64,000 bases of DNA, taken from NCBI GenBank assembly GCA_963820315.1, contig CAWFZK010000046.1, positions 62,001-126,000 of the forward strand. Reading direction: 5' to 3'. Below, one piece after another: positions 43,563 to 51,417 of this stretch (position 1 is the stretch's first letter; each line of letters opens with the position of its first letter). Made by a program: the position numbers and the translations under genes. This stretch comes from JACVRW01 sp963820315 (GTDB lineage: Bacteria > Actinomycetota > Thermoleophilia > Solirubrobacterales > Thermoleophilaceae). Below the pieces are notes generated by a model. It was not told the DNA's origin. It did no database searches and saw only the letters and a list, made by a program, of their open reading frames with translations.

Positions 43563-43882
43563 CTAGATGATCCCCGGCCGTCGCCGCGCGTTCGCCTCGG
43601 CCGCAGTCGCCCACTCGCGCAGCTCGTCGGCCAGTACCTCGTCGCCGAGCACATCCAAGTCGTGCGCAGCGCGGGCCATCATGTGACGGGCGGGCGTGCC
43701 CGGGTGGTGCGCGGCGGCGCGCGGACCCTCCGGGGTTGTGATCGCCTCCTGGTCGTCCGGCTCGATCACTCTCGGCGCCGTGCCGTACTCCAGCCCGCGT
43801 CGGCCATCGCGAACGCCGCCAGCGGCGTGACCTCGGCGGCTGCCGACACGAAGCCCTTCAGGCTGCCGCCCTGGTAGCCCAT
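43563..43882 (-). pseudogene. Phage-type structural protein remnant (possible HK97 gp10-like), frameshifted
   Basis: From an ATG at 43882 (MGYQGGSLKGFVSAAAEVTP, then AAFAMADAGWSTARR) the sequence changes frame near 43,780 and continues as VIEPDDQEAITTPEGPR, HHPGTPARHMMARAAHDLDV, to a stop at 43563; about 105 residues in all. The HxGTPARxMMxRA block resembles the C-terminal HPARPFMRPA region of phage head-tail or tail-completion proteins. This family call is tentative. Its ATG shares one base with the stop of the HNH gene (TGATG), a phage-like arrangement. Confidence 0.45.
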
Positions 43883-44216
43883 CAGGGCTGGATTCTCCCA
43901 CGCGCGCGCCGGGCGGCGGCGTCGATTCTGCGATGACATCGACGGCACAAGGGCACTCCGCTTTGCGCCTCCTCGAAGGTCGCCTGCTGGCCCTCGGTCA
44001 TGTCGAGCGCGAGGTCGTGCGCGGCCTCGATCGGGTTGTCCGGCGAGCCGGGGTGCTGACAGACGATGCAGCGAAGTCCGTAGCGCTTGAAGGTCGCCCG
44101 GCGGAAGGCGCCCTGGCGCCCGCCGCTGCGCTGCTTGAACCGGCTGTAGGGTGGTGCGCGGGGCAGTAGGAGCCCGCCTCGATCAGGCGCCCGCAGGTCA
44201 GGCAGGGGCGCTTCAT
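43882..44216 (-). pseudogene. Phage-type HNH endonuclease, one frameshift
   Basis: From the ATG at 44216 the zinc-ribbon start MKRPCLTCGRLIEAGSYCPA is followed, after a frame change near 44,155, by SRFKQRSGGRQGAFRRATFK, YGLRCIVCQHPGSPDNPIEA, AAHDLALDMTEG and VPLCRRCHRRIDAA. These are the CxxC pairs and AxH core of phage HNH nucleases encoded next to terminase and capsid genes. Reassembled length is about 110 residues. It ends 130 bases outside the left att repeat. Confidence 0.75.
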
Positions 44217-44219
44217 GGC

Positions 44220-44269
44220 CCGTGGGTACGCCGTGGGTACAGGAGGGCCGGTTCACTGACGTTCAGTGA
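44220..44269. repeat. Tandem CCGTGGGTAC pair and adjacent palindrome outside the left att site
   Basis: CCGTGGGTAC occurs at 44220-44229 and 44231-44240 (11-base period). It is followed by TCACTGA-CGT-TCAGTGA at 44253-44269. The pair lies about 105 bases from the att repeat on its outer side, similar to the distance of the arm-like repeats on the inner side of the island. It may be an integrase arm site of an older element. Confidence 0.5.
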
Positions 44270-44345
44270 CGCCGACTGACGCTCGCCGCGCGTCCCCCGA
44301 GAGCGCGGCGATCCCGCTCCTGGTGCGAGATTCCGCGCAGCTCAG

Positions 44346-44404
44346 CGGAGGGGGAGGGATTCGAACCCTCGGTGGACCGTAAGGCCCACAACGGTTTTCG
44401 AGAC
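44346..44404. repeat. Left attachment site, 59-bp copy of tRNA-Ser 3' half
   Basis: Identical over 59 bases to 55131-55189. On the minus strand it reads from the anticodon loop (TCTCGAAAACC) through the variable arm and T loop to the acceptor end. No 5' half is present, so it is not a functional tRNA. Confidence 0.93.
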
Positions 44405-44464
44405 GAGGGTGTCTGGAGGTTCTTTTCCGCTCTGGGAGCCGGTTTGCGGGCTTCCGAAATGGGG

Positions 44465-44486
44465 TGCGCTGCACTATGCGCTGCAC
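44465..44486 (+). repeat. Two TGCGCTGCAC direct repeats, left end
   Basis: Copies at 44465-44474 and 44477-44486, in the same orientation as three copies near the right end (55006-55036). They lie 61 bases inside the left att repeat. Position and multiplicity fit arm-type binding sites for the tyrosine integrase or its excisionase. Confidence 0.65.
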
Positions 44487-45522
44487 TGAGCCTTGCTTCC
44501 CTGCCAGTTACGAGGCGGTTCACCGCTACGACGGAGCGGTCATTCAAAGGGGCCGCCGCGGCCAGCTCGTGCCGTGTGCGGTGCAGCCGCGCGACATTGC
44601 TCTCGTAGGAGACGTACGTCGGTACAAGTTCCTGACGGCGCCGCAGTTGCGAGAGCTGTGGTGGCCGAAGAGCTCGGTGCAGGCCGCCGACCGGCGGCTG
44701 CTGAAGCTCTTTCGCGCCGGCTACGTCGACCGCTTCCGTCCGATCTCCCGGCGCGGGTCGTTTCCGTGGACCTACAAGCTCGGCCTGGAAGGCCACCGGC
44801 TGCTGCAGCGCGCGGGGCTGGTCGAGCGACGGGAGCGCCTCGCGCTGCGCGAGGTCTTTGACTACGGGCATGTGCTGCACGAGTTGCAGCTCAACGCCTG
44901 GATCCTGGCCTACCGCGCCGCGGCTGGCGAAAGCTTCATCTCCTGGGAAGGAGAAACGCACATCGAGCCGCCGCGCGAGGCACGCGCCCGGCAAGGAGTG
45001 TTAAGCGTGGGCGACTACTGGTCCGCCGAGGGCCTGCGCGATCCGCGACCCCGGCCCGTCCGGCCGGACGCGGTGCTCGAGGTCGCGCGAAACGACGGCG
45101 ACGGAGCCCACGTGCTGTTGATCGAGTACGACCGGACCCGGCGGGTCGACAAGAACTACGAGAAGATCCGGCGCTACGACGCCTTCCTCTGCTGGTGGTG
45201 GCAACACACCAGCTTCGCGGATCGCGGTCGGCCGTTCGTGATCTTCGTCTGCCAAGACGAGGACCAGCGCGACCGATTTCTGAGCGCGGCGGACCGGGAG
45301 CTGACGGGCAGACTGTGGCATCCGTCAGCGTCGGCCGACGAGCACGCGTACATCGGCCGGGAAGGCCTGCTGTTCGCCAGCGAGGTCGATGTCCACTCCG
45401 GGAGCCTCGAAGCCCGACGCGCGGCCAGGCTCCGGCCCGGCGAAGCGCAGCGCCGCGTAAGAGAGGGCGTGCGGCGAGTACGGCTGCCCGGGCGTCCCGA
45501 CCGGCTCACACAAGCCGCTTAG
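44476..45522 (+). CDS. Replication-relaxation family protein
   Basis: About 348 residues. The N-terminal part is a winged helix (RDIALVGDVRRYKFLTAPQL, SVQAADRRLLKLFRAGYVDR), followed by VFDYGHVLHELQLNAWILAY and RPDAVLEVARNDGDGAHVLL, IEYDRTRRVDKNYEKIRRYD, a restriction-nuclease-like core of the family. Such proteins are common on actinobacterial plasmids and integrative elements and are thought to act in replication or transfer. The start is uncertain: ATG 44476 and GTG 44464 lie inside the TGCGCTGCAC repeats, while a GTG at 44569 would leave the repeats free. Confidence 0.82.
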   Translation: MRCTEPCFPASYEAVHRYDGAVIQRGRRGQLVPCAVQPRDIALVGDVRRYKFLTAPQLRELWWPKSSVQAADRRLLKLFRAGYVDRFRPISRRGSFPWTYKLGLEGHRLLQRAGLVERRERLALREVFDYGHVLHELQLNAWILAYRAAAGESFISWEGETHIEPPREARARQGVLSVGDYWSAEGLRDPRPRPVRPDAVLEVARNDGDGAHVLLIEYDRTRRVDKNYEKIRRYDAFLCWWWQHTSFADRGRPFVIFVCQDEDQRDRFLSAADRELTGRLWHPSASADEHAYIGREGLLFASEVDVHSGSLEARRAARLRPGEAQRRVREGVRRVRLPGRPDRLTQAA

Positions 45523-45833
45523 GCGAGGCTCTGGCAGCCGCCTAAGCGCAGAACCGCACCAAGGAGCTCGCCATCCTCGCCGGTAGCGGCGGCGCGCGCC
45601 AAGGCTCCCAGGCATGAGGAGCGCCTGTTGGACGTCTACTCGTTCAGCGACGGCCAGTGCGTCCGCAAGTGTGAGTTCAGATAGCGATCCGACGCCGTCG
45701 AGGCGACGGGCCTAGATCATGGGCTGAGAACCACCGCTTATCGCGCAAAGCGCAACTCTGATCGGCCTCGTCGGCGCGCCTGCGTACAGGCGAAAGCAGG
45801 AGTCGTTCGTGCCACCTGTGGTATCGATACCGC
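45523..45833. other. 311-base gap with a SnoaL-like tail remnant
   Basis: No complete gene. At 45613-45684 on the plus strand a short frame HEERLLDVYSFSDGQCVRK then CEFR and a stop resembles the C-terminal strand pair of NTF2/SnoaL-like proteins (DGKVxR motif). It has no start and probably is debris from an earlier gene. Confidence 0.35.
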
Positions 45834-46271
45834 ATGCCTATCTCGTCGTTGGATCGTGACCTCGCCGAACTTGCCGCTGCGGTGCGGCTGGATGGAACCC
45901 TCGCCGCGCTCGCGGGTCGCGCGTCCATAGGCGACGCCTACATGCTCGGCATGCTGGTGAGCGGTATGACGGTCTATGGACGCACGACCTCGCCGGTAGA
46001 TTTGTTCGCGCGGATCAACGAGGAGAACGCGAAGATGATCGAGCGCGGTCGCGCACACGGTGCCGAGAGCTGGTCGGATCAGGAGATTCGCAAGGCGATC
46101 GAGGACGGCGACACGACCGTGACACTGGCCGACGCGACCGTGTTCCCTCCGGGGTCGCCGCGCTACGAAGTGCCGCTGCTTCGCATCCGACTTGCGCAAG
46201 TCGCCGGCTGGTGGCTCGTTCCGACCGACGCCGAGGGCAAGGCGTCGTTCACGCACCCGTCGGCTGGTTAG
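45834..46271 (+). CDS. Hypothetical protein, island cargo
   Basis: A 145-residue soluble protein starting MPISSLDRDLAELAAAVRLD, with alternating helices and a C-terminal strand-rich part (YEVPLLRIRLAQVAGWWLVP). No signal peptide or membrane segment and no family recognised. It stands alone in the island between the replication-relaxation gene and the coiled-coil gene. Confidence 0.6.
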   Translation: MPISSLDRDLAELAAAVRLDGTLAALAGRASIGDAYMLGMLVSGMTVYGRTTSPVDLFARINEENAKMIERGRAHGAESWSDQEIRKAIEDGDTTVTLADATVFPPGSPRYEVPLLRIRLAQVAGWWLVPTDAEGKASFTHPSAG

Positions 46272-46502
46272 CTCGCGGCTTCCGCCGCTGCTCCGGTTCA
46301 TCCATTGCCGTAGGCGGGTCGCTCCGAGGTCCGACGGCTGCGAGGCTACGGGCGAGATGCGGCTGCGGCCTTCCGGTTCGTTAGGACTCTTGGGCGATCA
46401 GCGCGGATGGCCTGGCCACGCATGGAGTCATTAGGTAGGCTCGTCCGAGCGCCGGGCGCTCAGGCTCGGCTTCAGCGCGCCCCGGCACCGTCACGTACCC
46501 AA

Positions 46503-46521
46503 GACCGTCGCTGCGACGGTC
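46503..46521 (+). promoter_or_regulatory. 8-bp hairpin in the leader of the coiled-coil gene
   Basis: GACCGTCG and CGACGGTC with a three-base loop, 19 bases before the start codon and just before the GAGGGAGG ribosome-binding site. It could be a leader stem or an operator. Confidence 0.4.
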
Positions 46522-46540
46522 ACCCTAGAGGGAGGTTGAC

Positions 46541-46978
46541 ATGCCTGCATCGGACCAGCTGACGAGGTTGGCGGCCAGGGCGAAGGAAGCTGAGGATCGG
46601 GCCGCGGCCGCACAGGGGAAGGCCGAGGCGGACCTCGAGCAGGACGTTGCGACAGCGCGCGCATCAGCTCAGGCCCAGGCTGAGAAGCTGCGCCAGTCCG
46701 CGGACGCAAGCAAGGGAAAGCTCTCCGTCTGGTGGCATGACTTGCAGCGCTCGTGGAACGAACACGTCGCAAAGGTTCGCGAGGACATCGATTCCAAGCG
46801 GGCGGAGCACGACGCGGACAGGGCGCAGCGGAACGCCGAGATCGCCGAAGACGACGCCTCGTTTGCGGTTGAGTACGCGTATGCAGCGATCGAGGAAGCC
46901 GAGTACGCGGTGCTCGACGCGGCCCTTGCGAGGAAGCACGCTGACGAGCTGTCACCACAGTCGGGCGCTACCGCCTGA
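46541..46978 (+). CDS. Coiled-coil protein of unknown function
   Basis: A 145-residue protein that is almost entirely helical and charged (AKEAEDRAAAAQGKAEADLE, AQAQAEKLRQSADASKGKL, then KREDIDSK-like heptads), with a conserved-looking WWHDLQRSWNEHVAK block in the middle. Similar small coiled-coil proteins of unknown role are known in actinobacteria. A strong GAGGGAGG ribosome-binding site precedes the ATG, suggesting good expression. No partner is apparent. Confidence 0.7.
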   Translation: MPASDQLTRLAARAKEAEDRAAAAQGKAEADLEQDVATARASAQAQAEKLRQSADASKGKLSVWWHDLQRSWNEHVAKVREDIDSKRAEHDADRAQRNAEIAEDDASFAVEYAYAAIEEAEYAVLDAALARKHADELSPQSGATA

Positions 46979-47268
46979 ACGGCGCGTTGGGCTGTGCGCC
47001 GAGGTGGCACAGATCTCGGACGCTACGAGGAGAGAACGTAAGAGCAACGCGAGCGCACAAACCGCGAAGGGTCGGCGCGCCTGTCGATTCGCGCGGTCGG
47101 GAGCGCTGAGCTGCCGATCAGTGGTCGGCCGTAGGCGAGCCTCGACCCCGACGCACTGCTCGACGTGTGAAACCGCCACGTTGGTCGGCCGTGCATTGAC
47201 AACAAAGCTGGTCGCGCGGAAGGGTCAGTTTGCCGTGCCATCCATGACGCCCGAGCTCGAGCAGTCCT

Positions 47269-48177
47269 TCACGCAGCCTTCGCGGAATCGACCGCGCTGA
47301 GCCAGCGGTCGACGAACGCGCCCAGCGCATCGAGCGCCTCGACACCCTCGTCGAGCATGCTCGCGAAGCTCTGAAAGACATGCGGCACCTCGGGCCAGAC
47401 GTCGAGCCCGACGCGACCGTCGCACTCCGCCACGCGACGAGCCAGACCCATGGCATCGCCCAGAAGGATGTCGTGCGAGCCGGCCTGGACGAGCAGCGGG
47501 GCGAGCCCGGAGAGGTCGGCGAACAGCGGGCTCGCCGCCCGGGCATCCGCCGGCGTCACGTACTCGTCAGCACGCCGTCGCAGCGCCTGCACCGACAGGA
47601 TCGGATCGACGTCGGCCTTGCTGTCCAACGTCGGACTCGTGAGCGTCAAGTCCACCCACGGGGACATCAGGCACGTGCACGCCGGCTGGGGCAGCCCACC
47701 CGCCTTTGCCCTCACGAGCGTCGCGGCTACCAGCCCCGCTCCGGCCGATTCGCCAACGATCGCGATCTGCCGCGCGTCGACGCCGCTGTCGAGCAGGCCG
47801 CGATACGCGGCAACGGTATCGTCGACGCCGGCAGGGTAGGGATGCTCGGGCGCCAAGCGGTAGTCGATCGAGTAGGCACGTGCCCTCGCACGCCGAGCGA
47901 CCTCGGAGGCCAGCCCAACGCCGACACGCGCCGATCCGAGCGCGTACGCGCCCCCATGCAGGTACAGGACCACACGATCAGAGCGCGTCTCGGGCGTCTC
48001 GACGAGGATCGCTTCGATCCCGCCGAGTGTCGCGTCGCTCGTCGTGACGTCGTCGGCCAGCGGGGTCGAGGCCGTCATCTGCTCGATGACCACTCGCTGC
48101 TCGGCCACCTCCCCGCCGAGGTCCAGGGGCACCTCGCGCAGTAGCGCGTCGAGCGCCTCGTGCTGCTCGCGACTCAT
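47269..48177 (-). CDS. Alpha/beta hydrolase, HSL family esterase
   Basis: A 302-residue hydrolase. The oxyanion-hole motif is VVLYLHGGAYALGSA, the nucleophile elbow is IAIVGESAGAGLVAAT, and the catalytic aspartate/histidine appear in LVQAGSHDILLGDA and EVPHVFQSFA. This is the hormone-sensitive lipase group, acting on short-chain or bulky esters. Its ATG overlaps the stop of a 32-codon upstream frame (ATGA). It is island cargo, transcribed toward the left end. Confidence 0.9.
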   Translation of the reverse strand: MSREQHEALDALLREVPLDLGGEVAEQRVVIEQMTASTPLADDVTTSDATLGGIEAILVETPETRSDRVVLYLHGGAYALGSARVGVGLASEVARRARARAYSIDYRLAPEHPYPAGVDDTVAAYRGLLDSGVDARQIAIVGESAGAGLVAATLVRAKAGGLPQPACTCLMSPWVDLTLTSPTLDSKADVDPILSVQALRRRADEYVTPADARAASPLFADLSGLAPLLVQAGSHDILLGDAMGLARRVAECDGRVGLDVWPEVPHVFQSFASMLDEGVEALDALGAFVDRWLSAVDSAKAA

Positions 48178-48272
48178 GAGTCCCCCTCACGATGCAACGT
48201 CAGTGTTCCGGCACGCTCGGCGGCCTCGTTGGCACGCGTCGCGACCCTCGTGAACCCGTCTGATATCGCCAT
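48174..48272 (-). CDS. 32-residue small protein translationally coupled to the hydrolase
   Basis: An ATG at 48272 with an AGGAG four bases before it opens a 32-codon frame (MAISDGFTRVATRANEAAER onward) whose TGA overlaps the hydrolase ATG. It may be a leader controlling hydrolase translation or the start of a lost gene. No homolog is recognised. Confidence 0.5.
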   Translation of the reverse strand: MAISDGFTRVATRANEAAERAGTLTLHREGDS

Positions 48273-48316
48273 GTCACTCCTTTGTAGTGGTCCGCTGGAG
48301 GGTGATGGCGAGGCGG

Positions 48317-48331
48317 GTGACCGGTCGTCAC
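48317..48331. promoter_or_regulatory. GTGAC-N5-GTCAC palindrome upstream of the small ORF/hydrolase operon
   Basis: GTGACCGGTCGTCAC lies 45 bases upstream of the small frame. It is the right kind of site for a dimeric regulator, but no cognate regulator is adjacent. Confidence 0.35.
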
Positions 48332-48353
48332 ATATTTCCGATGATTCACCTCG

Positions 48354-48650
48354 TCATGAGCGGCCGGCCAGGCGGAGCCCGCGGCGTACGGCGACCAGCG
48401 CGGCCGGTAGGTGCTCGAGCACCTCGGCGATGGTGACGCGGCCGGGGGGGGACTGGTGAGCCACGAACGCGCCGTCGAACGTCGCCGACTGCCCTCACGG
48501 TCATTCGCGCCCGTCACGTCTGAGGCGTGGCCGCTCGCGAGTGGGCGGGTCTCCACCTTCCCGCCGAGCGCCCTATATGCGTCGTCCAAACGGGGTTCAA
48601 TTCCGAGCAGATTCCACTCGACCAGCGGGCCGGACCGCTTCGCTTTCGCC
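48354..48650 (-). pseudogene. Remnant of an unidentified gene, frameshifted
   Basis: About 95 residues read as coding on the minus strand: GPLVEWNLLGIEPRLDDAYR, LGGKVETRPLASGHASDV, then after a frame change near 48,490 GQSATFDGAFVAHQSPPGRV and TIAEVLEHLPAALVAVRRGL to a stop at 48354. No start is apparent and the family is not recognised. An eight-G run lies at 48444-48451 within it. Confidence 0.4.
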
Positions 48651-48767
48651 GGTATGCCACCTGCCGTTGAGCGCGAACGAGCGCGAGTCCTGTGTAGCCG
48701 CGCGTGCACAGACCCCGAGCGGAAGCGCTGTGCTGCTCGACGAGAACGGCCGTGTGCAGCCCTCCGC

Positions 48768-48890
48768 GTCCGAAAAGGGCAGTTCCCGCAGACGCGCCGC
48801 ACCTACGCCGCGATTTACCGGGCCTTCGGCGTCTTCTTGGGACCCGACGCCACGTCGGATCACGTGACGGCTGAAGCCGGGCCCGCCTAA
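48768..48890 (+). pseudogene. Fragment of a tyrosine integrase N-terminal domain
   Basis: The stretch RKGQFPQTRRTYAAIYRAF then GVFLGPDATSDHVTAEAGPA and a stop resembles the SAM-like core-binding domain at the start of phage-type integrases. Only about 40 residues remain, with no catalytic domain behind it. It may be debris from an earlier integrase inside the island. Confidence 0.4.
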
Positions 48891-49003
48891 CGCGACGCGC
48901 TCGAGCGCGCGGGTCGATCACCGGCCACGGTGGCACGGCGATGGACCAGATCACATAATGCGTGTGACGACGCGTCACGCGACCGGCGTCCAGCCTGAAG
49001 TCC

Positions 49004-51037
49004 ATGGCCCAACCAGTATCCCGTGAGTTGCCGGGTCCGGTGGCCTTGCAGGGCCGTCGGCTGTGGCTCGTCCTCGGCGCGCTGATGCTCGGGATGCTGC
49101 TCGCCGCGCTCGACCAGACGATCGTGGCGACGGCGCTGCCGACGATCGTCGGCGACCTCGGCGGCGCCTCGAACCTGTCGTGGATCGTGACCGCGTATCT
49201 GCTGGCGTCGACGGCCTCGACGCCGCTGTGGGGCAAGCTCGGCGACATGTACGGCCGGAAGCGGTTCTTTCAGGCCGCCATCGTGATCTTTCTCGTCGGC
49301 TCCGCCCTGTCGGGACTGAGCCAGTCGATGGGCCAGCTGATCGCCTTCCGCGCGCTGCAGGGGATCGGCGGTGGAGGGTTGATGATCGGCGCCCAGACGA
49401 TCGTCGGCGACGTGGTCGCGCCGGCCAACCGCGGTCGCTACCAGGGCCTGTTCGGCGCCGTGTTCGGCGTGGCCACCGTACTCGGGCCGTTGGCCGGCGG
49501 GCTGCTCGTCGACAACGCCTCGTGGCGCTGGGTCTTCTACATCAACCTCCCGGTCGGCGTTGTCGCGCTGCTGGTCACGGGCGCGTTCCTCCCAACGACG
49601 CAGCGCCGTGTCTCGCACGTGATCGACTACGCAGGCGCGGCGCTGGTGACGGCCGGCACCACCTGCCTGGTGCTGATGACCAGCCTCGGCGGGACGACCT
49701 ACGCGTGGGGCTCGGCGCAGATCGTGACCCTCGGTGTGGCCGGCGTCGCTCTCCTCGCGCTGTTCGTGGCAGCCGAGCGGCGCGCCGAAGAGCCGATCCT
49801 GCCGATGCGGCTGTTCAAGAACCGCGTCTTCGGGGTGAGCAGCGCGTTGGGCTTCGTCGTCGGCTTCGCGATGTTCGGCACGATCACGTTTCTGCCGCTC
49901 TACCTTCAGATCGTGAAGGGGGTCAACCCGACCGTCTCCGGGCTTTGGCTGTTGCCGCTGATGATCGGGCTGCTGCTCACCTCGGTCAGCTCCGGCCAGC
50001 TGATCAGCCGCACCGGGCGCTACAAGATCTTCCCGATCATCGGCACCGCGCTGATCACGATCGGACTGCTGTTGCTGTCGCGCCTAGGACCAGACACCAG
50101 CTGGCTCGACGCCTCGCTGTCCATGTTCGTGTTCGGCGCCGGGCTGGGCTCGGTGATGCAGGTCACCGTCATCGCGGTCCAGAACGTCGTCGACTACAAG
50201 GACCTCGGCGCCGCCACCTCCGGGGTGACCTACTTCCGCCAGATCGGGGGGTCGTTCGGCGCGGCGGTGTTCGGCTCGATCTTCTCCAATCGCTTGGAGG
50301 CGAACATCGCGCACTATCTCGGCGGGCTGGCGCTACCGGGCGGCGTGAGCAGCGAGACGCTGAGCCCCGACGCGCTGAGCAAACTCTCCCCCGCGGCCCA
50401 CAGCGCCTTCATCCACGCGTACGCCGACTCGCTGGAGACCGTATTCCTGGCCGCTGTGCCGGTCGCCGCCGTCGCCTTCCTGATCTCCTGGCTGCTGCCG
50501 CAGGTCCCGTTGCGAAAGACGGTGACCGCCACCGATCCCGGGCAGACGTTCGGCATGCCGACCGACCGCAGCTCCGCGCAGGAGCTCGAGCGCGGCCTCG
50601 GAGTGCTCGCGGGGCGCGAGGACCGGGTGGCGCTCTACCGCCGCATCGCCGCACAGGCAGGATTGAGCGGTGTGCGCCCGGCCGCCGCCCTTCTGCTCAC
50701 GCGCGTAGCAGCGGAGTCAGGCGTCACGCGCGCGGGCCTGGCCGAGCAGATCGGCACTTCCACCGCGAACCTCGCACCCAGCCTCGACCAACTAGCCAGC
50801 CGCGAGCTCGTGACGATCGAACCGAGCACCCACGCGCTCCACCTGACCGGTGACGGCCAATCCGCCGTCGAGCGGCTGCGCCGTGCGCGCGAGGACGGCC
50901 TCCGCGAGCTGCTCGACGACTGGTCGCCCGAGCAAGATGCCGAGCTCGACGATCGCCTCAAGACGCTCGCCCGCGACTGCATCGAGCGGGACGCGGCCAG
51001 ACTGCGCCACGACGAAGGCTTGCGCGAAGCGGCCTGA
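49004..51037 (+). CDS. MFS drug efflux transporter (DHA2) with C-terminal MarR-like domain
   Basis: A 677-residue protein. Residues 1-510 are a 14-helix DHA2 antiporter: LGMLLAALDQTIVATALPTI near the start, the motif A loop LWGKLGDMYGRKRFFQAA, and GPLAGGLLVDNASWRWVFYI. Residues about 540-665 form a soluble winged-helix-like domain (VRPAAALLLTRVAAESGVTR, LAEQIGTSTANLAPSLDQLA, LVTIEPSTHALHLTGDG) of MarR type. Transporter-MarR fusions occur in actinobacteria; whether the tail binds DNA or a ligand is unknown. It is the largest cargo gene of the island. Confidence 0.9.
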   Translation: MAQPVSRELPGPVALQGRRLWLVLGALMLGMLLAALDQTIVATALPTIVGDLGGASNLSWIVTAYLLASTASTPLWGKLGDMYGRKRFFQAAIVIFLVGSALSGLSQSMGQLIAFRALQGIGGGGLMIGAQTIVGDVVAPANRGRYQGLFGAVFGVATVLGPLAGGLLVDNASWRWVFYINLPVGVVALLVTGAFLPTTQRRVSHVIDYAGAALVTAGTTCLVLMTSLGGTTYAWGSAQIVTLGVAGVALLALFVAAERRAEEPILPMRLFKNRVFGVSSALGFVVGFAMFGTITFLPLYLQIVKGVNPTVSGLWLLPLMIGLLLTSVSSGQLISRTGRYKIFPIIGTALITIGLLLLSRLGPDTSWLDASLSMFVFGAGLGSVMQVTVIAVQNVVDYKDLGAATSGVTYFRQIGGSFGAAVFGSIFSNRLEANIAHYLGGLALPGGVSSETLSPDALSKLSPAAHSAFIHAYADSLETVFLAAVPVAAVAFLISWLLPQVPLRKTVTATDPGQTFGMPTDRSSAQELERGLGVLAGREDRVALYRRIAAQAGLSGVRPAAALLLTRVAAESGVTRAGLAEQIGTSTANLAPSLDQLASRELVTIEPSTHALHLTGDGQSAVERLRRAREDGLRELLDDWSPEQDAELDDRLKTLARDCIERDAARLRHDEGLREAA

Positions 51038-51417
51038 CGCGCCGACTCCAGTCCTGGAGGCGTCGCACATGGAGCGTCACGTCCCGTAGCGGGTCGCGTC
51101 CCCTTCGCGCTGTAAATTCGCCGCGGCCTCGTTCACCAATGCCGTAGCGTTCAGCCCTACCGATGTGATGTCGCTGACCAGACGGGTGAAGATGATGATG
51201 CTGGCTGAGGCCGCGGTCTCGGCGATGACCACCCTGTTGGTTGCTGCGCGGGCCGCGAACACTCTCCGCTAACGCCGATGGCAGCGAGAGCCGCACAACC
51301 GATGAGGTTCGACGCTTCGCGCTTCGCGGCGGTCTATCGAGTTCCGGGAAGGCAGCGTCGGCCGGCAATCTGGTCTACGCATCTGGCCGACGCCGGGCCG
51401 CCGGCAGGCTCGGGGGA
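51038..51417. other. 380-base gap, possible small minus-strand frame
   Basis: Nothing certain is coded here. A 61-codon minus-strand frame at 51077-51262 (MFAARAATNRVVIAETAASA onward) has a hydrophobic stretch but no ribosome-binding site that I can support. The BrkB frame is open to 51241, but residues before the GTG at 51418 do not resemble the family. Confidence 0.3.

Noticed and set aside
44346..44404. Second tRNA-Ser gene
   Set aside because: Only the 3' half is present; there is no 5' acceptor strand or D arm, so it is an att duplicate.
48444..48451. Eight-G tract as a phase-variation switch
   Set aside because: The tract lies in a gene remnant without a start codon, and the reading frame downstream of about 48,490 continues through it without a change.
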